A DNA stretch of 32,488 nt from JBAWYM01 sp037143575 (GTDB lineage Bacteria > Patescibacteriota > Gracilibacteria > Peribacterales > Peribacteraceae): NCBI GenBank assembly GCA_037143575.1, contig JBAWYM010000015.1, positions 1 to 32,488 of the forward strand. The letters are read 5' to 3'. Made by a program: the position numbers and the translations under genes. Under the pieces are notes generated by a model. The model searched no databases and was not told where the DNA came from. It saw nothing but the letters and a program-made list of their open reading frames with translations. The number at the start of each line of letters is the position of its first letter. The stretch's first letter is position 1. Shown in pieces: positions 1 to 6,922 of this stretch.

Positions 1-58
1 GGAAGGAACTGCGTCTCGCGCTGCGGCGCTTGAACGCAGGGCATGGGGTAGTGAAACC

Positions 59-301
59 ATGCAACGCGACGGCAGGGGACTCGTGACGGTAATGGTCATG
101 TCCTCGTACAAAAATCGGCAGTGGAAGTTCGATATTCTGGTGCAACCTGACGCTGCAAACCATCTCCATACAACGACCCTCATCAAAGTCCGTCACATCA
201 TGAGCTTCGATGCAACGCGGATGATCAAAAAAATCGGCACAGTGGATGGTACAACCTTGGGCAGAGTGAAGGAATATCTCTCAAAACATTTCGGCATATG
301 A
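59..301 (+). CDS. MazF/PemK-like toxin, C-terminal part (probable remnant)
   Basis: The 80-residue product resembles the C-terminal two thirds of MazF/PemK-type mRNA interferases: a beta-strand segment ending in MSS, then a DILVQPD stretch, an LIKVRHIMSFD strand and a closing IGTVDGTTLGRVKEYL helix. Full MazF proteins are about 110-120 residues and begin with a basic strand of the type GDVVLV...RRPALVL. That part is not visible. The frame stays open back to base 2, but the extra residues do not look like MazF, and neither other forward frame supplies the missing strand. The gene is therefore truncated, frameshifted or degraded, or it extends beyond the window edge. No antitoxin is visible. 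It converges on the Xer recombinase gene. The family assignment rests on pattern recognition only. Confidence 0.5.
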   Translation: MQRDGRGLVTVMVMSSYKNRQWKFDILVQPDAANHLHTTTLIKVRHIMSFDATRMIKKIGTVDGTTLGRVKEYLSKHFGI

Positions 302-316
302 TGGCCATTGTCATCC

Positions 317-1252
317 CTACTTCCCATGAAACTTCCGATGCACCTCTTTGAGCTGCGGATTGGTAACGTGTGTATAAATTTGCGTTGTAGAGAGATCTTT
401 GTGCCCAAGAAGTTCTTGGACAGATCTCAAATCTGCTCCATTGCGCAGTAGGTCTGTTGCAAATGAATGTCTCAGAGTGTGCGGAGAAGGATTTGAGAGT
501 ATACCGGCCTCTCTTGCATAGCGCTTAACGATGCGATAAATCATATTCGCAGACATGCGATACTTTTCGCCGGGGGGGAGCTCAAACGCTGCCTTTTCAT
601 GATGAGTGATGAAGAGTGGCTGCAGATGATCGAGACGTGCATTCACATACTCCTTCAGAGCAGCAATGGATCCTTCAGAGAGAAAGACAACGCGAACTTT
701 CCCTCTTTTGCCTCGGACGCTTATTTCCCTGGTTTGATAGTTGAGGTCCGTACGATTAATCGAACGAAGCTCTGCTAGACGCATCCCAGTGGAGAAGAAG
801 AGCTCCAAAATAGCTTTATCGCGCTTGCCGCTTCGTTGACTTGTATCCGGCGACGAAAGAAGTCGTTGCAGTTCATCGTGAAACAAAACTTTGACCTTGC
901 GTTGCTCTTCCTTGAATCGCTGGATCCGATCGGGAGGCAAAACATTCATTTCTTCCTCCTGAATGAGATATCGCAAGAATGCACGAAGAATGGTCAAATG
1001 ATGGTTCTTGGTACGGATGGATAACTCTCTTTCATTTCTCGTACGAAAGGAATGGAGTGCGGTTTTGTAAATGCGAATCGTTTGCTTGTTAAAGAGGAGG
1101 GGATCATTCATTGGACACAGTTTCAGAAGAAGATCCAGTGACTGTCTATAGGATGTGATCGTGAGAGGTGACTTATTTTGTTCCGCTTGAAGAAACATGA
1201 GGTACCGATCAATGGCCAGCGATAGTGGTGATGTAGTGCTCACAACGTTCAT
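317..1252 (-). CDS. Tyrosine recombinase, XerC/XerD family
   Basis: Tyrosine site-specific recombinase. XerC/D enzymes resolve chromosome dimers at dif, and integrases of the same fold move elements. An N-terminal SAM-like core-binding domain (SLAIDRYLMFL..., about the first 100 residues) is followed by the catalytic domain. All expected residues are visible: the Arg of TGMRLAEL, the Lys of the RGKRGK beta-hairpin, HTLRH, LLGHKD and the nucleophilic Tyr of QIYTHV. The C-terminus ends shortly after the Tyr, as in XerC/D. The frame extends upstream to an ATG at 1297 and a TTG at 1321. The ATG at 1252 is chosen because it places the core-binding domain about ten residues from the start, as in XerD. 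It lies downstream of the pgk block on the same strand but is separated from it by about 157 bp, so it may have its own promoter. No att or dif site was identified. Confidence 0.9.
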   Translation of the reverse strand: MNVVSTTSPLSLAIDRYLMFLQAEQNKSPLTITSYRQSLDLLLKLCPMNDPLLFNKQTIRIYKTALHSFRTRNERELSIRTKNHHLTILRAFLRYLIQEEEMNVLPPDRIQRFKEEQRKVKVLFHDELQRLLSSPDTSQRSGKRDKAILELFFSTGMRLAELRSINRTDLNYQTREISVRGKRGKVRVVFLSEGSIAALKEYVNARLDHLQPLFITHHEKAAFELPPGEKYRMSANMIYRIVKRYAREAGILSNPSPHTLRHSFATDLLRNGADLRSVQELLGHKDLSTTQIYTHVTNPQLKEVHRKFHGK

Positions 1253-1409
1253 GGTAAGAAGGGGAGAGAGGTTTTCCACATTTATCCAATTCAACATAAT
1301 GCATTTTATCTTGAATATCAATACTAAGAGTCAATCTGTTCACATTTATTGATCTGTAAGAGCAAATGTCCAATATTCATACAAGAGAATAATCCTCATG
1401 TTCTGATCG

Positions 1410-2018
1410 TCAATGCGATGCGGCATATGCCAGAAGAGCCTGTGGAATGTAGTAGAGAATGGCCAAAGCCTCACGGAGGGTTGATTGGCTCTCAAACCAC
1501 GGAGAGGATTCTGCATCTGATGGGTAGGTGGAGAGGTTGGAATAGCCCATAGCTGATGAAAAGAGGCGAATTCTGGCTAAATGGTAGCGATCACTGATGC
1601 CGACGATCTGACTGCAGCTGGCGACGAGTGAACGAGAGTACACGAGGTTTTCCCAGGTTGTGCGGGACTGCTCTTCAATGGTGATATCCCCTGCTGGAAT
1701 ACCACTTTTCAAAGCGACATCGCGCATCACTTTCGATTCGCTCGTCACTTCACCACTTCCCTTCCCACCACTGAGAACAATATGTTCTAATATCTTTTCT
1801 CGATACAGACGAACTGCTGTTTCGACGCGCCGGATAATTGCGGGACCGGGGAGTGCGCCCTTATGAATAGCCGCGCCAAAGACCAGAGCGCACCGCTCCC
1901 CTCCTCCATTCGTGAATATCTGGAAATCAGTCGTACCATTGAATTGAGAAATGATGAAGAGCAATACCGATACGATGACTATTCCTCCCATGGCACCAAT
2001 GAAGAAGAATATCCGCAT
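1410..2018 (-). CDS. DUF218 (YdcF/SanA/ElyC-like) membrane-anchored protein
   Basis: Protein of about 202 residues with one N-terminal hydrophobic anchor (IFFFIGAMGGIVIVSVLLF) followed by a DUF218 domain. Recognisable landmarks are the CALVFGAAI strand (VLG-type opening), the RRVETAVRLYREK helix, HIVLSGG, SESKVMRDVALKSGIP, the EEQSRTTWENLVYSR motif and the later ISDRYHLARI strand. SanA, ElyC and YdcF belong to this family and are linked to envelope integrity, although the biochemical activity is not established. The ATG at 2018 begins directly before the anchor. An in-frame TTG at 2072 would add 18 residues and overlap the upstream gene by 20 bp. It follows the baseplate-J-like gene on the same strand and is probably co-transcribed with it. 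Confidence 0.82.
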   Translation of the reverse strand: MRIFFFIGAMGGIVIVSVLLFIISQFNGTTDFQIFTNGGGERCALVFGAAIHKGALPGPAIIRRVETAVRLYREKILEHIVLSGGKGSGEVTSESKVMRDVALKSGIPAGDITIEEQSRTTWENLVYSRSLVASCSQIVGISDRYHLARIRLFSSAMGYSNLSTYPSDAESSPWFESQSTLREALAILYYIPQALLAYAASH

Positions 2019-2052
2019 CAATCGCCAGAGGAAATGACAAAATGATGCCACG

Positions 2053-3639
2053 TCAGGATGCAGGAAGATCAATGAGAATGTGCGAGGGAATCATTGGCAG
2101 AGTACCGCTCCATGGAGGCCAGAGGGAGATTCCCACACTATCGACCTCCGGGAAATTCTTGATAATGCGCGCTGCATCTTCCGCAGTCATTCCAGCAGCT
2201 TTTTCCCGGACCCGACGAGCAAACAGCGCACCGCTGGGGGAGAGCGGATCGATAATGTACTGCTCCGTGCCCGAGAGATCGACGGTGATCTTGATCCAGG
2301 AAAAGTCCTCCGCATAATCAATGACGTGCGCCACGAGCCGGTTGAGTGTGAGACTGGCCGGCAGCAAACGCTTGCCTTCTCGAACATGCGTCATCAATTC
2401 GCTGGTCAGAAGCTGTAAAACAGCCTGCGTGTCGTAGGCATAGACAATGTACCGAATCGATCCCTCAATAGGAACGGACGTAACAGGCTGTCCAATAAAT
2501 GATGCGGGGATAACGAAATCCTTATACTGCACTTTTGTAAGCTCATCATAATAGAGCACCTCCAGTTGTTGCGAAGGATGCTGGGAATTCCAGAGAGTTT
2601 TTTGTTCATCGGCCATTTGCTTCGCCTGAACGAGCAGATCTTCCTGTAGCTGCTTTTCTGCAATGACAAGATCATTCTTCGTAAGGACCGTGCGATACAT
2701 TGTGGTTCCACCGGAGGAAGCCGTAAGGTTCTCCGCATACACGAGAGAACGCTGTTCCGCAGGAAGGCCTGGAAATTCCCATTTCTTTCCCGGATCAATA
2801 TTTCCACGCTCTCCGACGATACGCCCGAAGGAATCCAATGAATCAGCTTCACTGCGTACAGAGATTTTTCCATTGGGAGGAACAACCACCGATTGAAGAA
2901 TACGGAAAATCATTCCCGCCTGATTGGTGAGTCGTGTTCCTTTCCGAAAGGAATATGGCTCGGGTGATGTATTAACGATGGTCATGACAACTTTTGGGCT
3001 TGTTCCCGTAAATTCCTTGCTGATCTGGTCGAATGTGACATTCTTCTGAAGATCTATGACGATCGGACGAAGTGGCATTGTGCGAACGCGAGTGGGAATC
3101 GCAACTACTGCTCCGGATTGGACAAGAAAGATATTCACCGTATGAGTAATGGAATCCTCACGGGGTTTCACAGTAATCGTGGCAGAGGGCAGGAGCCGGA
3201 AGAGGACGAACAGAAACAGAGATGCACTCACGAGTATGAGAATCCAGATGCGGATCTTGGGAAGGGACAAGAGCCCCATCGTCTGGAGCTGCGACCGGAG
3301 CTGCTGACGCCAGAGATGTGGTGAGAAGACACGGAATGCCTCTTCTGAAGATGGCTGATGCTGTAGAAAGACCTTCAATTCCCGAGTTTTTGTAATCACA
3401 CGGAACCCATGAATACGGGAAGCGGCAATCAGGGAAGGACGCTTCGTGGCGATACACACTCTGCTCCGCAAGGACAGGCACGCCTCGAAGAACCTTCGTC
3501 GCTCATCACCCTCCTTCAACTGTGACTCGATTCCCGAGAGAATGAGGAGCGTCTCGCCAGCCGTATCTCTGGCGCGACGGACGTAGGCGCTCCAGGACTC
3601 CCCTTCCACGGGAATGAGAATAGTGAGGTGTTCGGCCAT
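2053..3639 (-). CDS. Baseplate-J-like bitopic membrane protein
   Basis: The 528-residue protein has a soluble N-terminal region (about 1-125), one strong transmembrane segment near 130-150 (IWILILVSASLFLFVLF) and a large beta-rich C-terminal part. In that part the run from FRKGTRLTNQAGMIFRI through ADSLDSFGRIVGERGNI to ENLTASSGGTT has the threshold-strand pattern of baseplate-J/gp47-like domains. Proteins of this kind are commonly annotated as baseplate J in CPR genomes without any phage neighbours, and none are seen here. The topology suggests a cytoplasmic N-domain and an extracytoplasmic beta domain. It begins 13 bp after the pgk stop codon and is probably in the same transcription unit. 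The function is unknown, and the phage-like name reflects only local similarity. Confidence 0.72.
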   Translation of the reverse strand: MAEHLTILIPVEGESWSAYVRRARDTAGETLLILSGIESQLKEGDERRRFFEACLSLRSRVCIATKRPSLIAASRIHGFRVITKTRELKVFLQHQPSSEEAFRVFSPHLWRQQLRSQLQTMGLLSLPKIRIWILILVSASLFLFVLFRLLPSATITVKPREDSITHTVNIFLVQSGAVVAIPTRVRTMPLRPIVIDLQKNVTFDQISKEFTGTSPKVVMTIVNTSPEPYSFRKGTRLTNQAGMIFRILQSVVVPPNGKISVRSEADSLDSFGRIVGERGNIDPGKKWEFPGLPAEQRSLVYAENLTASSGGTTMYRTVLTKNDLVIAEKQLQEDLLVQAKQMADEQKTLWNSQHPSQQLEVLYYDELTKVQYKDFVIPASFIGQPVTSVPIEGSIRYIVYAYDTQAVLQLLTSELMTHVREGKRLLPASLTLNRLVAHVIDYAEDFSWIKITVDLSGTEQYIIDPLSPSGALFARRVREKAAGMTAEDAARIIKNFPEVDSVGISLWPPWSGTLPMIPSHILIDLPAS

Positions 3640-3652
3640 ACTCTGTGACTGC

Positions 3653-4861
3653 TTACTTCAGGAGTGCCCTCAGTGCTGGCAATTCCTTTCCGGAAATGAA
3701 ATCGAGCATCGCGCCCCCTCCAGTACTGACAAACGTATAGGCATCAAGCGGATATCCATACTTCAAGTGAAAATCAATGGTATCACCACCTCCGATCACC
3801 GACACCGCACCGCCCTTGGTCGCATCCCTAACCGCTTCGGCAATACGCTTGGAGGCATGAGAGAAACGATTGTATTCGTACATACCTAGAGGTCCGTTCC
3901 AGATGATCGTTCCAGACTTCTGAATGATCTTCACGTACCGATCAATGGTCACCTTTCCAATGTCCAGAATCATCATATCCCCGGTGACATCTTCCACGGG
4001 CAAACAAATCTTCTCGGCAGCTTCAGAAGGTTCCGAAGCAACGATCACATCGCGGGGAACATGGATATCAGCAAACTCCTCATTTTCGGCCTCCAGCATG
4101 ATTTCCTGCGCTTTTTCGACCTGTTCTTCCTCGTATTTAGAAGAGCCGATATCGAAACCGCGCGCGGCGATGAAGGTATTGGCGATGCAACCTCCGAGGA
4201 GCACGTCATCCCCCTTCGCGAGGTAGGACTCGATCACGGGAACTTTCGTCTCCATCTTCGCCCCGCTCACAATGAGCGTCACCGGACGACGTGGATCATC
4301 CAGAACCTTGGAGAGATGCAGCACCTCCTCGCCCAATTGCAGACCTAAGAAATGTGGCAGGAACTTCGGTACACCCGTCATACTCGCGTGATCCCGATGA
4401 CAGTTGGTAAACGCATCATTGACGTACAGATCCCCCAGAGATGCGAGCTCTTTCGCAAATGTCTCGCGCTCCTCGGGAGCTTTGCTGTTTTCGGCCTTCT
4501 CATAGCGAAGATTCTCCAGAAGCAGAACCTCTCCGGGCTGAAGTGCGGCAGCAGCTTTCGTCGCTTCCTCACCGCGACAGTGATCGCAGAAGGACACCTT
4601 CACCTTCAGGAGTTTTTCGAGAATCGGAACAATCGGCTTCTGGCTCATTTCCGGCACACGCTCTCCCTTGGGACGCCCCTGATGCGCCAGAATAATAAGA
4701 GAAGCACCGCCCTTAAGGATAAATTTCATCGTGGGCAGCATCGCCTCGATGCGTGTGACATCGGTGACCTTCCCGTCCTTCATGGGAACGTCGAAACCAG
4801 CACGCAGAAGAACATTCTTACCTTTGATCTTCGCGTCTTTGAGAAGTGGGTAGTTACTCAT
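3653..4861 (-). CDS. pgk: Phosphoglycerate kinase
   Basis: Converts 1,3-bisphosphoglycerate and ADP to 3-phosphoglycerate and ATP in lower glycolysis, in the cytoplasm. The N-terminal domain shows VLLRAGFDVPM (RVDxN-type substrate loop), the AHQGRPKG loop and LLLENLRYEKAE. The C-terminal nucleotide domain shows VSGAKMETKVPV, IIWNGPLGMYE and the SVIGGGDT / VSTGGGAMLDF glycine loops. The length of 402 residues is typical. The frame extends to 4912, but the ATG at 4861 matches the family N-terminus (MSNYPLLKDAKIKGKNVLLR). A TACACT -10 box ends 6 nt before this ATG, which suggests a leaderless transcript. It heads a leftward unit with the baseplate-J-like and DUF218 genes. Confidence 0.97.
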   Translation of the reverse strand: MSNYPLLKDAKIKGKNVLLRAGFDVPMKDGKVTDVTRIEAMLPTMKFILKGGASLIILAHQGRPKGERVPEMSQKPIVPILEKLLKVKVSFCDHCRGEEATKAAAALQPGEVLLLENLRYEKAENSKAPEERETFAKELASLGDLYVNDAFTNCHRDHASMTGVPKFLPHFLGLQLGEEVLHLSKVLDDPRRPVTLIVSGAKMETKVPVIESYLAKGDDVLLGGCIANTFIAARGFDIGSSKYEEEQVEKAQEIMLEAENEEFADIHVPRDVIVASEPSEAAEKICLPVEDVTGDMMILDIGKVTIDRYVKIIQKSGTIIWNGPLGMYEYNRFSHASKRIAEAVRDATKGGAVSVIGGGDTIDFHLKYGYPLDAYTFVSTGGGAMLDFISGKELPALRALLK

Positions 4862-4867
4862 AACGGA

Positions 4868-4873
4868 AGTGTA
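4868..4873 (-). promoter_or_regulatory. Putative -10 box of pgk (leaderless)
   Basis: TACACT on the minus strand lies 6 nt before the pgk ATG inside the string CGCTACACTTCCG. Nearly the same string, CCTACACTTCCGCG, precedes rplU at about 20468. No convincing -35 box is seen at 16-18 nt. A start about 7 nt downstream of this box would fall on the initiation codon. Confidence 0.4.
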
Positions 4874-4922
4874 GCGGGTACAGCGAAAAAGTTGAGGAGG
4901 AATAATTGACAACCCTCCATCA

Positions 4923-5327
4923 TCACAGGGTGATCAGCTTCCTCATGAAATCATTTTCCATGGTTCGTCCCGGCTCACCACAAGTTTTCAATTCCTCAAG
5001 ACTCGTGCAATCTCCATTGAAGATCCCATGGTGATTCATCACAACCGTCACTCCCCTCCTCCGCGCTTCTGCCGATACAGAATCCAAAAGAGGAATAATG
5101 GCTTTCTGCAGTGATTTAGCGACGATATAAAACCGCCGGTCGAAGTGGTACATTTCACTCAGCCTCTCAGGAAGATTGGCCACCGTCGCGGGATAGAGCT
5201 CCATCGTCGCATCCATGCCCTGCTCGCGGAAATATGCATTCCATTCCTTCAGAATCTTGGATGCATTGGGCATCTTGCCGAGGATACCGCAGATTTCGCG
5301 GGTGACGGAGGTGCGGGGCTTGGTCAT
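4923..5327 (-). CDS. Stand-alone shikimate-dehydrogenase N-domain-like protein
   Basis: The 134-residue protein follows the layout of the AroE substrate-binding domain: an opening strand ICGILGKMP (family: GVIGxPI), a helix KEWNAYFREQGMDATMELYPAT (family: NxxFxxxGLDxxYxxxxV), then LPERLSE, then FYIVAKSLQKAIIPLLDSVS (family: NVTxPHKxxVxPLLD) and an HGIFNGDCT strand (family: GxLxGxNTD). Lys75 sits where the catalytic Lys is expected, but the HSLSP motif and the NTD Asp are not preserved. The NADP-binding domain is absent, because the protein ends about 25 residues after the strand. Catalysis is therefore unlikely, and a binding or regulatory role is possible. This is an alignment by eye. It is divergent from the glycosyltransferase gene across the heptad hairpin at 5340-5406, which may carry its -10 (TACATT). 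Confidence 0.5.
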   Translation of the reverse strand: MTKPRTSVTREICGILGKMPNASKILKEWNAYFREQGMDATMELYPATVANLPERLSEMYHFDRRFYIVAKSLQKAIIPLLDSVSAEARRRGVTVVMNHHGIFNGDCTSLEELKTCGEPGRTMENDFMRKLITL

Positions 5328-5339
5328 ATCCGAATGAAA

Positions 5340-5406
5340 AATGTAGAATGGAGAATGTATAATTACTCTTTTCTCATTCTACAGTATCAATTCTCCATTC
5401 TACATT
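5340..5406. repeat. Heptad array with perfect 17-bp inverted repeat
   Basis: Bases 5340-5356 and 5390-5406 are perfect reverse complements of 17 bp, separated by 33 bp. Each arm is built from 7-bp words. The left side reads GTAGAAT, GGAGAAT, GTATAAT; the right side reads TCTACAG, TATCAAT, TCTCCAT, TCTACAT. It lies between two divergent genes, contains a TATAAT (5358-5363) facing right, and ends where the first membrane segment of the glycosyltransferase begins. Confidence 0.85.
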
Positions 5407-5487
5407 ATTCTGGCTCCCCTCCTCTGCCTCCTCTGCTGCATAGAGCTGCATTTTCTGGCGATCAAATACTTTCCCCGCTGGCACCTG

Positions 5488-6510
5488 ATGGACTTTCCCG
5501 AGCGTTACGGGCTCAAGAGAAAGAGAATTCCCTATCCCACCGGCATCCTCGCCGTCCTCACGTTCCTCGTCTTCTTTGTCATTTTTGAATCCACGATCGC
5601 CATGAGTCCATGGTCTCTGCAGGCAGTCGGCCTGATCGTTTCCATCATTATCCTCGCCATCATCTCCTTCCTCGACGATCGCCTGCGCATCAGTCCCCTC
5701 CTTCGTCTGGGAATTCAGATTCTCGTCGCTCTCATCGTCTTTCTCACTGGGACGCGCCTTTTTTCGCTCACCAATCCTCTAGCGGGCATTATGGGATTCG
5801 ACATCCTCAATCTCAATATTCTCAATCTCCCGATCCAGAGCCTTGGTAACCCTTCGCTCGTGGGGATGCTCTTCACCGTCGTGTGGCTCGGTCTCACGAT
5901 GAACGCACTCAATTGGTTCGACGGCATTCGCGGACAGGTGAGCGTGATCTCCGTGATTGGCTTTCTCACCATAGGGCTCCTTTCCCTCAGCGATCGTGTG
6001 GGAGACTTCTCGCTTGGCCTCATTGCTCTGTCCCTCGCAGGAATCGCACTGGGTTGTCTGCTCTTTGATGTTCCTCCACCGCGCGCTCTACTGGGAGATA
6101 CGGGATCGATGTTCTTTGGGCTGATGCTCGGAGTCCTGACGATTTTCACGGGAGGGAAAGTCGCGACAGGATTCCTGGTCCTCGGCGTCCCGCTCATCGA
6201 TTCCATTATTGTGATCATCCGTCGACTGGCCAAAGGTGTCTCGCCGTTCCGCGGAAATGCTACCGATGAACACCTCCATCACCGCTTGCTACGCAAAGGC
6301 TGGAGTGAGTGGCAGATCATCCTCCTCACCGCCGCTCTGGGTTCGTCATTTGGTATTTCGGCGCTCTTCCTCAATACCCTGCAGAAGCTCCTCGCGGCGT
6401 TCGCATTAATGCTCATCATGCTGTGGCTGTCGTTATATTCGGGCAATGTCGCGGACCGCAGTTCCCCAGCCGAAGATCGCGATCTTCGGCTGGGGAACGA
6501 CCTATTGTGA
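5488..6510 (+). CDS. Glycosyltransferase family 4 (MraY/WecA-like) polyprenyl-phosphate sugar-1-P transferase
   Basis: Polytopic enzyme of the MraY/WecA/TagO superfamily, which transfers a UDP-sugar phosphate to undecaprenyl phosphate and starts cell-wall or surface polysaccharide synthesis. Visible motifs are the FLDDR aspartate pair after the second helix, NALNWFDGIRG (family NxxNxxDGxDG), a LLGDTGSMFFG segment (family GDxGS) and a cytoplasmic HLHHRLL histidine motif. There are about ten hydrophobic helices. The first ATG at 5488 falls after helix 1. The open frame continues back to 5347 and encodes a good first helix (IILAPLLCLLCC...) with no ATG, GTG or TTG, so the true start is probably upstream, perhaps at ATT 5404/5407 or CTG 5410. 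The last residues are encoded by a perfect palindrome at 6461-6498. Confidence 0.88.
   Translation: MDFPERYGLKRKRIPYPTGILAVLTFLVFFVIFESTIAMSPWSLQAVGLIVSIIILAIISFLDDRLRISPLLRLGIQILVALIVFLTGTRLFSLTNPLAGIMGFDILNLNILNLPIQSLGNPSLVGMLFTVVWLGLTMNALNWFDGIRGQVSVISVIGFLTIGLLSLSDRVGDFSLGLIALSLAGIALGCLLFDVPPPRALLGDTGSMFFGLMLGVLTIFTGGKVATGFLVLGVPLIDSIIVIIRRLAKGVSPFRGNATDEHLHHRLLRKGWSEWQIILLTAALGSSFGISALFLNTLQKLLAAFALMLIMLWLSLYSGNVADRSSPAEDRDLRLGNDLL
6461..6498. terminator. Perfect 38-bp palindrome overlapping the 3' end of the glycosyltransferase gene
   Basis: Bases 6461-6479 and 6480-6498 are exact reverse complements with no spacer. In RNA they would form a long GC-rich stem with a minimal loop, 12 nt before the stop codon and 28 nt before the next start. 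No U-tract follows, so a classical intrinsic terminator is uncertain. It encodes the last residues of the protein, roughly RSSPAEDRDLRLGN. Confidence 0.6.
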
Positions 6511-6525
6511 TGTTTCACCTCCTGT

Positions 6526-6858
6526 ATGCATCACTTCATCATCTACGTCCCCATCGCATCAGCAAATTCCATTCGGAAGGCTGCTGCAGATGCCGGTGCA
6601 GGAAAAATTGGCAATTACGATAGCTGCTCATTTTCTTCCCGCGGAACAGGACGCTTCAGACCGTTGAAGGGAGCCAAACCTGCAATCGGAGAAATTGGGA
6701 AAGTCGAAGAAGTGGAGGAAGAACGCATCGAGTGTGTTGTGGGAGATGCGAAACTCAAAGATGTGCTGGAAGCCATCATCAACGTTCATCCGTATGAGGA
6801 ACCGGCGATCCATATCCTGCGAATGGAGGATTATCATGAAGTACTGACGAATCGGTAA
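6526..6858 (+). CDS. Short NIF3/PII-like (CutA-fold) protein
   Basis: The 110-residue protein resembles the PII-like insert of NIF3/YqfO proteins, which also occurs alone and is often annotated as NGG1p-interacting factor NIF3. Typical features are an opening strand HFIIYVPIASANSIRKAAADAGAGKIGNY, the CSFSSRGTGRFRPLKGAKPAIG segment, a KVEEVEEERIE strand and the closing NVHPYEEPAIHIL motif. The fold is a PII/CutA-like ferredoxin barrel, and the biochemical role is not known. It starts 15 bp after the glycosyltransferase stop on the same strand, directly after the palindrome. It converges on the M23 peptidase gene over a shared hairpin. Confidence 0.85.
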   Translation: MHHFIIYVPIASANSIRKAAADAGAGKIGNYDSCSFSSRGTGRFRPLKGAKPAIGEIGKVEEVEEERIECVVGDAKLKDVLEAIINVHPYEEPAIHILRMEDYHEVLTNR

Positions 6859-6880
6859 CCGGGGGTTTTCAAAGAGAATC

Positions 6881-6916
6881 GCATGCCATGGTTCGACGCG
6901 GCTCACCATGACATGC
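6881..6916. terminator. Hairpin between convergent genes, TTCGAC/GCTCACC repeat type
   Basis: The arms at 6881-6892 and 6905-6916 pair at 11 of 12 positions. They enclose a core with GGTTCGAC...GGCTCACC, which resembles a repeat often seen between genes in CPR and other bacterial genomes. It lies between the convergent NIF3-like and M23 genes and could terminate both. A 22-bp relative (20 of 22 identical) occurs inside a coding region at 4959-4980. Confidence 0.55.
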
Positions 6917-6922
6917 TTCGAT

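Noticed and set aside
2053..3639. Prophage or contractile-tail locus based on the baseplate-J-like domain
   Set aside because: No other tail, capsid or lysis genes are nearby. The protein has a membrane anchor and sits directly after pgk.
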